Positions 1 to 6,421 of a stretch of 9,425 nt of DNA are shown here, piece after piece. Both the position numbers and the translations under genes were made by a program. Numbering within the stretch: the stretch's first letter is position 1; each line of letters starts with the position of its first letter. The notes below the pieces were generated by a model. It was not told the DNA's origin. It worked only from the letters and a program-made list of their open reading frames with translations, and ran no database searches. The stretch is from Lachnospiraceae bacterium (GTDB lineage: Bacteria; Bacillota; Clostridia; Lachnospirales; Lachnospiraceae): NCBI GenBank assembly GCA_900772685.1, contig CAAGRP010000222.1:1-9425 (forward strand). The letters are read 5' to 3'.

Positions 1-198
1 ATATCTTTGCTTGATTATATGATTCCTTCAAAAGAAGAACAAGTGAAAATTGGTGAGTATTTGCATAACTTAAGTAACCTTATCACCCTTCATCAGCGTA
101 AGCCGATACACATAAATAATGTCGGAGAATGTGCTTCCTTGCCCTTAGCCTACCCTCTCGACGCCTATCTTCATTATATAACGCAATCAATCAAATGA
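1..198 (+). CDS. Type I restriction-modification specificity subunit (HsdS-like), C-terminal piece with an abnormal tail
   Basis: The frame is open from the window edge to a TGA at 196-198, so the 5' part of the gene lies outside. The translated piece contains IPSKEEQVKIGEYL and then LSNLITLHQRK. This is the hallmark end of the second conserved region of type I S subunits, the proteins that give the HsdR/HsdM complex its DNA target. In the family, HQRK is normally followed by about 20 more residues of coiled-coil helix starting KLEKLKN or similar. Here, from position 103 on, the frame continues for 31 residues (PIHINNVGEC...) that do not resemble that helix. The piece is therefore either the 3' end of a degenerate gene or a silent/recombined S segment. 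The TTG at 7 is only an internal codon, not a credible start. Assignment to HsdS is fairly sure; whether it is functional cannot be judged because most of the gene is off the window. Confidence 0.75.
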   Translation: MSLLDYMIPSKEEQVKIGEYLHNLSNLITLHQRKPIHINNVGECASLPLAYPLDAYLHYITQSIK

Positions 199-210
199 TT
201 TAACGCTTAT

Positions 211-246
211 AAAAAAGCACTGCGGCGTATCTAATACTCGCAGTGC
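211..246 (-). terminator. Intrinsic terminator for leftward transcription
   Basis: On the plus strand GCACTGCG (217-224) and CGCAGTGC (239-246) form a perfect 8-bp stem, with an inner GTAT/ATAC stem (227-230 with 234-237) around a 3-nt loop. Six A's at 211-216 precede the stem, so the minus-strand RNA has a strong hairpin followed by UUUUUU. This is a good rho-independent terminator for leftward transcripts. It could end read-through from recN or the product of the promoter-like sites at 248-276 or 565-593. The other side lacks a T-run, so it is not an obvious terminator for the rightward hsdS-like gene, which stops 12 bp before the A-run. Confidence 0.75.
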
Positions 247-295
247 GATAGTTAATCTGTATAAAAAATTTGCCAATGAATACTTTACTGTAACC
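222..295. repeat. Direct repeat copy 1 (74 bp; partner at 539-612)
   Basis: Aligned without gaps at an offset of 317 bp to 539-612, with 63 of 74 positions identical by hand count. Both copies carry TCGCAGTGCGA, itself a small palindrome, followed on the plus strand by a conserved AT-rich block. Read on the minus strand, the shared block ends in a promoter-like TTGRCA-17 nt-AAYTAT leading into GCACTGCGAG. Copy 1 runs directly into the terminator hairpin at 211-246. Confidence 0.85.
248..276 (-). promoter_or_regulatory. Weak promoter-like site in repeat copy 1
   Basis: On the minus strand TTGGCA (276-271), 17 nt, then AACTAT (253-248). It is the counterpart of the better site at 565-593 but each hexamer is further from consensus. 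Any transcript would run at once into the terminator hairpin at 211-246, giving an RNA of only a few tens of nucleotides. It is probably a decayed copy. Confidence 0.25.
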
Positions 296-358
296 GATGT
301 TTCTAAAAGAAAAATCAAGAGACGTTTATTTTGCCATAAAGCGAATAAGTTTGCACTT

Positions 359-563
359 AAAAAGTACTGCGATATGTAAGAATGCCGCGTATAATGTAGG
401 GCAATGAATTTTCTGAAGGAAACATCCGCAGCGTCGGTACTTCCCGACTGCAGGCGTAAGTCCTGCATAAGGGTTAGTACCGCTACGCGAGGACTAAGTG
501 CAAACGGTTTCCGGAAGAACAATCATTGCATGCATATCGCGGCATATCTCACACTCGCAGTGC
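359..563 (-). ncRNA. Candidate structured small RNA (or hairpin mobile element): about 200-nt imperfect palindrome
   Basis: The two halves of 364-563 are reverse complements over many ordered blocks, given as plus-strand pairs: 364-372 with 555-563 (one G-U), 379-389 with 538-549 (one bulge), 401-407 with 523-529, 411-414 with 516-519, 418-423 with 507-512, 425-427 with 491-493, 431-440 with 477-488 (2-nt bulge), 443-445 with 471-473 and 449-454 with 462-467, closing a 7-nt loop at 455-461. About 60 bases pair on each side. The largest asymmetry is a 13-nt bulge at 494-506 opposite one base at 424. On the minus strand the 3' arm is followed at once by TTTTT (363-359), and a promoter-like TTGACA-17-AATTAT (593-565) lies just before the 5' arm. 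That layout suggests an independent RNA of roughly 200 nt. Alternatives are a MITE-like element with long terminal inverted repeats, or a 3' UTR structure of the recN transcript. The family is unknown to me; a 6S-like fold is only a thought. Confidence 0.45.
431..488. repeat. Core hairpin of the palindrome
   Basis: GCGTCGGTAC (431-440) pairs with GTACCG-CT-ACGC (477-488), CCC (443-445) with GGG (471-473), and TGCAGG (449-454) with CCTGCA (462-467) around loop CGTAAGT. Small, nearly symmetric internal loops separate the blocks. This is the most stable part of the 364-563 structure and would fold in RNA of either strand. Confidence 0.75.
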
Positions 564-612
564 GATAATTAATCTGTATGAAAGATTTGTCAACGAATAC
601 TTGACAGTAACG
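539..612. repeat. Direct repeat copy 2 (74 bp; partner at 222-295)
   Basis: Same orientation as copy 1 and ungapped. Its first part (539-563) forms the outer right arm of the long palindrome and the rest (564-612) is the flank carrying the promoter-like site. A third, inverted and more diverged relative of the first 25 bp lies at 364-389, the palindrome's other arm. Confidence 0.85.
565..593 (-). promoter_or_regulatory. Promoter-like site reading into the long palindrome
   Basis: On the minus strand there is a perfect -35 hexamer TTGACA (593-588), then exactly 17 nt, then AATTAT (570-565), which matches the -10 consensus at 4 of 6 positions. The predicted start falls near 557-559, at the outer end of the palindrome. 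The hexamers and spacing are largely kept in the diverged repeat copy at 248-276, which argues weakly for function. Not proven. Confidence 0.4.
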
Positions 613-695
613 GTTGACTTCCGTTGTCCTGTTCTTTAGTTATACTGTTATTCTAATACACCTTTACCTGAGTATACCGATATTCTTTCATCCCC

Positions 696-2381
696 TCATT
701 TAAGGATCTTCTCTTTATATTCATCCGCGAGCTTTTTCATCTCGTTTGCGTTCTGCTTCACGGCATCCGTTATCACAGCTCCGCCCAGAATCCTTGCCAG
801 CTCCTCGGTCTCTTCAGTCTTTGCAAGCCTTCTGACGTTTGTTGTGGTCTTGCCTGCATCCACGCTTTTTTCTATCAGATAATGGCTGTCTGCCATCGCT
901 GCGATCTGAGCAAGATGCGTTACGCAGAGGATCTGGTGACCCCTTGCGATAGATGCCATTTTTTCCGACACCTTCTGTGCCGTCCTTCCGCTGATACCGG
1001 TATCGATCTCATCAAAAATGAGCGTACCTGTGTTTTCCTCATCCGCAAGGATATTTCTTATCGCAAGCATTATCCTTGAAAGCTCACCGCCGGATGCTAC
1101 CTTTGATAACTCACGCACGGGTTCTCCCGGATTGGCGGATATGAGGATATCTATATCATCGGTTCCGTTTCTCCTGTATGAATCCGTCTTTTTAAATGCT
1201 ATCTCCAGTTTTGTTTCGGCAAAATTAAGCTCCTTAAGCTGCTTCTTTATATCCTCCGCGAAAGCCTTCGCCGCGGTCTTTCTTTTTCCCGACAAAGCCT
1301 CGCATGCTTCTTTAAGGCGGCTTTCGCTGTTTTTGAGCTCTTCTGCTGCCTTCAGCCTGTCTGTGTCATAGTTTTCCAAAAAAGCGAGTCTTTCACAGGC
1401 CTCGTCTTTGTATTTATTGACCTTTTCTACATCAGCTCCAAACTTGGCCTCTATTCCTCTTATCTTGTCGAGCCTTACTTCAACATCCATAAACTCCTGC
1501 TCGGAGAAGGTGAATTCTTCAAGGTATGCCGCTGCCTGTCTGTTTATGTCATCGAGTATAGATTCGACATCGGCTATCGAAGCTTCTATGTCCTTTAATA
1601 CCTCATCGTAGCCTGAGACTGTTTCTATCTCCTTTAAAGCCCTTCCGATAAGGTCTCCCGCACCGTTGTCATATCCCGTGTACTCATGGACATTTCCGAG
1701 AGACTCGACGATGTTACGCGAATTCTTCATTATCCGGTACTGCTTCTCAAGCTCTTCTTCCTCGCCCTCTTTGAGTGCGGCCTCCTCTATTTCCTTTATC
1801 TCGTATTCGAGCATGGACTTTTCACGAAGTCTGGCCTCCTCGTCCATTGTGAATTTATTATATCCATCAAGGGCTTTTTTGTATTCATCATAGCACCTTG
1901 AGACATCTTCCTTTAATCCTGTAAGCTCTTTTTTCGCATAGCTGTCGAGCATCCCGAGCTGCCTGTCATTTTTAAGCAGGATCTGATTTTCCCTCTGGCC
2001 ATGGATATTTATAAGCTGTCCCGCCGTTTCCTTAAGGATAGCGGCCGTGCATGATTCGCCGTTTATCCTTGAGACGGTCCTTCCGTTTGTGAGCTTTCTT
2101 GAGATGATTATCTCTCCGTCCTCTATATCATAGCCTTTTTCTCTAAGCTTCGATATGACCTCCTCATCGTCGGTTGTAAATACAAGCTCAACAAGCGCGC
2201 TGTCCGCTCCGCTCCTTATCATATCAGGAGAGAACTTTCCTCCTAAAGTTATGTCGACAGCCCCCATCAGAAGAGATTTTCCGGCTCCTGTCTCACCGGT
2301 TATCACGTTCAGGCCGTTTTCAAAAAAGAGATCCACTTCCTCGATAAGTGCTATATTCTTCACATGAAGTTCAGTAAGCAT
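696..2381 (-). CDS. recN: DNA repair protein RecN (SMC-like ATPase)
   Basis: RecN is a cytoplasmic SMC-family ATPase that gathers at DNA double-strand breaks early in recombinational repair. The 561-residue product has the family layout: N-terminal ATPase half with Walker A GETGAGKS (residues 29-36) and the conserved INIHGQRENQ stretch (about 124-133); a long Glu/Lys-rich coiled-coil middle (about 150-400); and a C-terminal half with the ABC signature VASGGELSR (428-436), Walker B TLIFDEID (453-460) and CVTHLAQIA (486-494). Length is normal for the family. The ATG at 2381 follows an excellent AGGAGG (2392-2387) with a 5-nt gap; this Shine-Dalgarno overlaps the argR stop codon, so the pair is probably translationally coupled. 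It is the last gene of the operon, with no obvious terminator directly behind it. Assignment is secure. Confidence 0.97.
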   Translation of the reverse strand: MLTELHVKNIALIEEVDLFFENGLNVITGETGAGKSLLMGAVDITLGGKFSPDMIRSGADSALVELVFTTDDEEVISKLREKGYDIEDGEIIISRKLTNGRTVSRINGESCTAAILKETAGQLINIHGQRENQILLKNDRQLGMLDSYAKKELTGLKEDVSRCYDEYKKALDGYNKFTMDEEARLREKSMLEYEIKEIEEAALKEGEEEELEKQYRIMKNSRNIVESLGNVHEYTGYDNGAGDLIGRALKEIETVSGYDEVLKDIEASIADVESILDDINRQAAAYLEEFTFSEQEFMDVEVRLDKIRGIEAKFGADVEKVNKYKDEACERLAFLENYDTDRLKAAEELKNSESRLKEACEALSGKRKTAAKAFAEDIKKQLKELNFAETKLEIAFKKTDSYRRNGTDDIDILISANPGEPVRELSKVASGGELSRIMLAIRNILADEENTGTLIFDEIDTGISGRTAQKVSEKMASIARGHQILCVTHLAQIAAMADSHYLIEKSVDAGKTTTNVRRLAKTEETEELARILGGAVITDAVKQNANEMKKLADEYKEKILK

Positions 2382-2391
2382 CCATTCCTCC

Positions 2392-2847
2392 TCAGCCTAC
2401 TCCGATGATTTTTTTAAGGCTGTTCATTACCTGCTCAGCTGCCTGAGGTGTTTTTATCGCCAGAAACACTGTATTATCCCCTGCAATGCATCCGACTATA
2501 TCCTTCCACTCGAGGTCATCGAGTGCTGCGGCTGCTGCCATTGCCATGCCCGATTCGGTCTTTACGACGAGAAGGTTTCCTGCGGTATCTACCGAAACAA
2601 CGGCATCCCTTAGCGTCCTTAGATACTTTTCATCCGCACCGTTCTTCTGTCCGTGAAGGACCATATATCTTACGGTTCCCTTTTCCGTGGCGACCTTTGT
2701 AAGCTTAAGTTCCTTTATATCTCTTGAAATTGTTGCCTGAGTGGCTACAAAGCCTTTTTCGTTGAGCTTTTTAACAAGCTCCTCCTGTGTTTCAAAATCG
2801 TGTTCCTTGATCAGTTTTAAAATCTCGGCGTGTCTTGCGATCTTCAT
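2392..2847 (-). CDS. argR: Arginine repressor ArgR
   Basis: ArgR is the hexameric, arginine-responsive regulator that represses arginine biosynthesis and, in Bacillus, activates its catabolism. From the chosen start the protein has 151 residues: an N-terminal winged helix-turn-helix (about 1-65, with TQATISRDIKELKLTKV around 36-52) and a C-terminal trimerisation/arginine-binding domain (about 75-151). The effector motif reads GCIAGDNTVF (119-128) where most family members have G(T/C)IAGDDT. The first Asp (D124) is kept and the second is Asn (N125). The open frame extends to a GTG at 2856, but that GTG overlaps the Shine-Dalgarno; AGGAG (2860-2856) is 8 nt before the ATG at 2847, so I take the ATG. 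It lies between nadK (17 nt away) and recN. I did not see an ArgR box in the window. Confidence 0.95.
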   Translation of the reverse strand: MKIARHAEILKLIKEHDFETQEELVKKLNEKGFVATQATISRDIKELKLTKVATEKGTVRYMVLHGQKNGADEKYLRTLRDAVVSVDTAGNLLVVKTESGMAMAAAAALDDLEWKDIVGCIAGDNTVFLAIKTPQAAEQVMNSLKKIIGVG

Positions 2848-2855
2848 CTTTTTCA

Positions 2856-2860
2856 CTCCT
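2856..2860 (-). promoter_or_regulatory. Ribosome binding site deciding the argR start
   Basis: AGGAG on the minus strand, 8 nt before the ATG at 2847. The in-frame GTG at 2856-2854 overlaps its last base and would have no usable spacing, so the longer reading is rejected. Confidence 0.75.
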
Positions 2861-2863
2861 GCA

Positions 2864-3724
2864 TCAGTTCATTTTCTGGCTAAGTATATCCATAAAGCTG
2901 TTGTCACAGATCTTGAGCATTTTTACATCTATTTCGGAACGTGAGATCTCTACCCAGTCACCGCTGCTTATGTAGGCAAGATTCTTTCCGTCGAATGAAA
3001 CCGCTGCCTTTGCATCATATCCGTACTTTCCTTTTCCGAGCTCGATAGTTATCCTGTTTTCAGACGGAACTATAACGCTCCTGTTTATCATTGTATGAGG
3101 TGCAAGCGGTGTTATGAGAAACAATGATGCCTGAGGCGATACGATAGGGCCTCCCGCAGAAAGCGAATATCCTGTCGATCCCGTGGGTGACGCTATTATT
3201 ATACCGTCGGCAAAATAAGAATTAAGGTGTGTTCCGTCAACATAATTCCTGATATTGATCATTTTGTAATTATTTGATTTGGTCATGAATATATCATTTA
3301 AGGCCATGTCGGTAAGGATCTCCTTGCCCTCATGATATATCGTTCCCTTCAGCATCATCCTGCGCTCTATCTTATAATTGTCACATAAAAGAGCATCCAG
3401 TGCTTCCTCGAGATTATCATTTGTTATCTCGGTAAGATATCCCAGATTGCCTATGTTCATCCCGATTATGGGTATCTGCCTCTTAAGCGTATCTCTGGCT
3501 ATCTGAAGAAGGGTTCCGTCCCCTCCGAGCACTATAAGTCCTTCAACATCATCGGGAATGATATCCGGATCTATATATTCGATCCTGTCTATCCCGTCTT
3601 CTTCGATCATACATGATGCAAACCCGCATTTTCCGCCATGTATCTCAAGATAATCCTTGATCCTGTAGGCTACTTCAAAATCCATGTCCTTTATGGGGTT
3701 TGTGATTACAAAAAAGCGTCTCAT
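2864..3724 (-). CDS. nadK: NAD kinase
   Basis: NAD kinase phosphorylates NAD to NADP with ATP or polyphosphate and is the only route to NADP. The 286-residue product shows the diagnostic motifs in order: LGGDGTLLQIAR (66-77) with the GGDG phosphate-binding loop, PIIGMNIGNLGYLTEI (85-100), ALNDI (141-145) supplying the Asn-Asp of the NE/D motif, and the glycine-rich ADGIIIASPTGSTGYSLSAG (172-191), followed by GPIV. Length is typical. The ATG at 3724 overlaps the tlyA TAA by one base (TAATG) and the upstream Shine-Dalgarno is poor (GGA only), so its translation is probably coupled to tlyA. In B. subtilis the homologue is not in this block; the tlyA-nadK-argR order is a clostridial arrangement. 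No odd residues noticed. Confidence 0.96.
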   Translation of the reverse strand: MRRFFVITNPIKDMDFEVAYRIKDYLEIHGGKCGFASCMIEEDGIDRIEYIDPDIIPDDVEGLIVLGGDGTLLQIARDTLKRQIPIIGMNIGNLGYLTEITNDNLEEALDALLCDNYKIERRMMLKGTIYHEGKEILTDMALNDIFMTKSNNYKMINIRNYVDGTHLNSYFADGIIIASPTGSTGYSLSAGGPIVSPQASLFLITPLAPHTMINRSVIVPSENRITIELGKGKYGYDAKAAVSFDGKNLAYISSGDWVEISRSEIDVKMLKICDNSFMDILSQKMN

Positions 3725-4551
3725 TATTTGTCCAATTCTTTATGTGAGTTTTCAACAGTGTCTGCAATGAGTTTATCCCACGACTGAATATCCGTGTCCT
3801 CAAAGCCGTTAAAAGCAACATTTTCTTTTTTCAGATGCAGCAGATATTCTATATTTCCTTCAGGTCCCTTGACCGGTGAAAAATCAAGTCCGTCGGGTAC
3901 GAACCCTGCTCCCGCTGCAAACATGACCGTATTTTTTATTACTTCCATGTGTACCTTAGGATCTCTTACAACACCCTTTTTGCCTACCTTTTCCCTTCCG
4001 GCTTCAAACTGAGGCTTGATAAGGGCTGCTACCTCTCCGATATCGTCAAGTAGTTCATATACTACCGGCAATACCTTTGTAAGCGAAATAAAGGAAACAT
4101 CTATCGAAACAAAATCCGGTCTTTCATCTATATCCTTTGTTTCCAGATATCTTATATTTGTCTTTTCCATGCATACGACCCTCGGATCGTTCCTCAGGTT
4201 CCAGTCAAGCTGTCCGTATCCTACATCGACCGAATACACCTTGACCGCTCCGTTTTGGAGCATGCAGTCTGTAAATCCGCCGGTAGAACTTCCCACGTCC
4301 ATGCATACAAGATCCCTGAGGTCTATATCAAAGACCTTTACCGCCTTTTCAAGCTTGAGTCCGCCTCTGCTGACATACGGCATAGGCTTTCCCTTAAGTG
4401 TTATCTTCACATCATCCTTAAATGTTGTTCCCGGCTTGTCTTCACGCTGACCGTTTACCAGGACGATGCCCTCCATTATCATGGTTTTTGCTTTTTCCCG
4501 TGATGCGGCAAGACCGCTTTTTACGAGTAAAATATCAAGTCTTTCTTTCAT
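3724..4551 (-). CDS. tlyA: TlyA-family S4-domain rRNA 2'-O-methyltransferase (YqxC type)
   Basis: The 275-residue product begins with an S4 RNA-binding domain (about 1-60) and continues with an FtsJ/RrmJ-like Rossmann methyltransferase. The S-adenosylmethionine loop is MDVGSSTGGFTD (84-95). A catalytic K-D-K-E set is visible at K66 (SRGGLK), D151 (SIDVSF), K179 (ALIKPQFE) and E235 (GNIEYLL). The spacing equals that described for Mycobacterium tuberculosis TlyA (K69, D154, K182, E238). TlyA there methylates 16S and 23S rRNA 2'-OH groups and affects capreomycin susceptibility; the exact target in this organism is inferred only. Old annotations call the family hemolysin A. The ATG at 4551 is preceded by AAGGA 6-7 nt away and lies 8 nt after the dxs stop. 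Confidence 0.94.
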   Translation of the reverse strand: MKERLDILLVKSGLAASREKAKTMIMEGIVLVNGQREDKPGTTFKDDVKITLKGKPMPYVSRGGLKLEKAVKVFDIDLRDLVCMDVGSSTGGFTDCMLQNGAVKVYSVDVGYGQLDWNLRNDPRVVCMEKTNIRYLETKDIDERPDFVSIDVSFISLTKVLPVVYELLDDIGEVAALIKPQFEAGREKVGKKGVVRDPKVHMEVIKNTVMFAAGAGFVPDGLDFSPVKGPEGNIEYLLHLKKENVAFNGFEDTDIQSWDKLIADTVENSHKELDK

Positions 4552-4559
4552 ATATATCC

Positions 4560-6410
4560 TTATATGAGCTCCAAAATCTTTCCGGCAACTGTTTCTGCGT
4601 CTATACCGGCTCTCTTTCTCTGCTGCGCAACCGTTCCGTGCGACATAAACATGTCATCGACGGCCGCTATATATACATCCGTTTCCAGTCTGTTTTTATT
4701 TACTGCGTCCAGTACCTTCTCGCCGAATCCGCCGTTTTTGACATTTTCCTCTATCGTTACGAAAAGGCTGTGGTCATGAGAAAGCTCACAGATCAGCTCT
4801 TCATCCAAAGGCTTTACAAAACGCATATTTACGACTGTAGGCTCTATTCCCGAAGCCTTAAGCTTTTCTGCCGTCTCGAGTGCAGTCTCTACCGATGCAC
4901 CTATCGCAAGGATAGCGACCTTTGTGCCCTTTTTCAGTATCTCTCCTTTTCCGAGTACAACAGGCTCTTTTATATCTTCAAGACCGGTGAATGCCCTTCC
5001 TCTCGGATATCTTATTGCCACGGGGCCGTCAAGCTCGATCGCAAATTTAATCATCCTCTTCAGCTCATCGGCATTCTTCGGTGCCATAACGGTCATGTTC
5101 GGAAGCATCGATAAGTATGAAAGGTCAAATAAGCCCTGATGGGACTTGCCGTCCTCGCCGACAAAGCCTGCTCTGTCCACCGCAAAAATCGCATGTACAT
5201 TCTGCATGCATACATCCGTCAAAAGCTGATCGAAGCCTCTTTGGAGAAATGACGAATATATCGCAGCAACCGGCACCACGCCTCCGAGTGCGAGCGAAGC
5301 GGCAAAGGTTACCGCATGGCCCTCTGCTATTCCGACATCGAATATCCTGTCGGGATACTTCTTCTCGAAATCCATAAGTCCTGTTCCGTCCTTCATAGAA
5401 GCGGTTACGGCAACAAGCTTTTTGTTTTCCCCGGCCAGATCGCACATAGCCTCCGAAAAAGCATCTGCATATGTCATCTCGTGTTTTTTAAGTGTTTTCC
5501 CCGTCTTTACATCAAACGGAGAAACCCCGTGAAATTTAGCCGGGTTGTTAAAGGCAGGTGCATAGCCCTTTCCTTTTTCCGTTATCACATGTACGATGAC
5601 AGGACCCGGCACTCTTTTGGCATCTCTCAGATTCTTTATAAGCTGCCTTATATTGTGTCCGTCAATGGGTCCGAGATAAGTGATCCCCATGTTTTCGAAC
5701 AGCATTCCCGGTATGAACAGCTGCTTTAAGCTGTTCTTCGTCTTTTTTATCTTTTCTACAAGCTTTTCGCCTACGACAGGGATGTTTTTAAGCGCACTGC
5801 TTACGTCATCCTTAAGGTCATTGTAATGATTTGATGTACGTATCTCGCTTAGGTAATCCGCCATTCCTCCGATGCTCTTTGAGATAGACATCTCATTATC
5901 ATTGAGGACTATAACAAAATTGCTTTTAAGCATCGCAGCATTATTCAACGCTTCATAGGCCATGCCTCCCGTGAGCGCACCGTCTCCGATCACGGAAACA
6001 ACATTATAATGCTGCCCTGTGATCTCTCTTGCTTTTACATAGCCTACGCCTGCCGATATCGAGTTCGAGCTGTGACCGGTATCAAAGCTGTCACAGTCGC
6101 TCTCCTCGCGTCTCGGGAATCCGCTTATCCCGCCTTCTTTTCTGAGCCTTTCGAATTCCTCTTTCCTGCCTGTTAAGATCTTATGTGTATAAGACTGATG
6201 TCCGACGTCCCATATGATCTTATCCTTAGGAAGATCGTAGACTCTGTGAAGAGCAATCGTAAGCTCCACAACTCCCAGATTGGATGCGAGATGCCCGCCT
6301 GTTTTGCTGACATTTCTTATCATGAACCTGCGTATTTCGGAGGCCAATCCATATAGTCTGTCTTCTTTTATATCTTTTATATCATTTGGTTCGTTGATCA
6401 GTTCAAGCAC
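4560..6410 (-). CDS. dxs: 1-deoxy-D-xylulose-5-phosphate synthase
   Basis: DXS condenses pyruvate and glyceraldehyde 3-phosphate into DXP, the first step of the MEP isoprenoid pathway and also a precursor for thiamine and pyridoxal; it needs thiamine diphosphate. The 616-residue product has the transketolase-like order: GGHLASNLGVVELTIALH (38-55), WDVGHQSYTHKILTGR (67-82), the diphosphate-binding GDGALTGGMAYEALNNA (142-158), DNEMSI (171-176), YLGPIDGHN (245-253), GIAEGHA with the expected catalytic Glu (E363), and DRAGFVGEDGKSHQGLFD (412-429), then the C-terminal domain. The start is a GTG at 6410, 7 nt after an AAGGTG that touches the ispA stop codon; no in-frame ATG offers the full N terminus. 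It directly follows ispA, so two isoprenoid enzymes are cotranscribed. Confidence 0.97.
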   Translation of the reverse strand: MLELINEPNDIKDIKEDRLYGLASEIRRFMIRNVSKTGGHLASNLGVVELTIALHRVYDLPKDKIIWDVGHQSYTHKILTGRKEEFERLRKEGGISGFPRREESDCDSFDTGHSSNSISAGVGYVKAREITGQHYNVVSVIGDGALTGGMAYEALNNAAMLKSNFVIVLNDNEMSISKSIGGMADYLSEIRTSNHYNDLKDDVSSALKNIPVVGEKLVEKIKKTKNSLKQLFIPGMLFENMGITYLGPIDGHNIRQLIKNLRDAKRVPGPVIVHVITEKGKGYAPAFNNPAKFHGVSPFDVKTGKTLKKHEMTYADAFSEAMCDLAGENKKLVAVTASMKDGTGLMDFEKKYPDRIFDVGIAEGHAVTFAASLALGGVVPVAAIYSSFLQRGFDQLLTDVCMQNVHAIFAVDRAGFVGEDGKSHQGLFDLSYLSMLPNMTVMAPKNADELKRMIKFAIELDGPVAIRYPRGRAFTGLEDIKEPVVLGKGEILKKGTKVAILAIGASVETALETAEKLKASGIEPTVVNMRFVKPLDEELICELSHDHSLFVTIEENVKNGGFGEKVLDAVNKNRLETDVYIAAVDDMFMSHGTVAQQRKRAGIDAETVAGKILELI

Positions 6411-6421
6411 GATTTTTCACC

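Larger units (their letters stand above)
199..695. other. Intergenic region without a convincing protein gene, between hsdS piece and recN
   Basis: This 497-bp stretch lies between two convergent genes. No open frame here has both a good start with a ribosome binding site and a recognisable product. It holds a terminator hairpin, two copies of a 74-bp direct repeat and a roughly 200-nt imperfect palindrome, each listed separately. The part next to recN (613-695) shows no clear hairpin plus T-run for leftward transcripts, so recN mRNA may read on into the palindrome or beyond. Confidence 0.75.

Noticed and set aside
390..395. Perfect TATAAT on the plus strand as a promoter for a rightward RNA
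   Set aside because: No acceptable -35 hexamer 16-18 nt upstream, and it would start inside the hairpin arm and lose the pairing partner.
187..522. Minus-strand open frame of 111 codons starting at a TTG
   Set aside because: No Shine-Dalgarno before the TTG, no recognisable domain, and it lies across the long palindrome and runs through the terminator hairpin at 211-246. Its openness is more easily explained by the repeat structure.
601..646. Plus-strand TTGACA (601) or TTGACT (614) with TATACT (641-646) as a promoter
   Set aside because: The spacings are far from 17 nt (34 and 21 nt), and it would read antisense into the 3' end of recN with nothing to express.
640..695. Terminator directly after recN
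   Set aside because: Read on the minus strand there is no stable stem followed by a T-run; the small GTATAC palindrome is not enough.
4422..5114. Plus-strand open frame of 230 codons
   Set aside because: Antisense to tlyA and dxs, both securely identified; the translation has no domain character and is a shadow of their codon use.
5125..5445. Minus-strand open frame of 106 codons inside dxs
   Set aside because: It overlaps dxs on the same strand in another frame where dxs has intact catalytic motifs; Arg/Cys-rich shadow translation.
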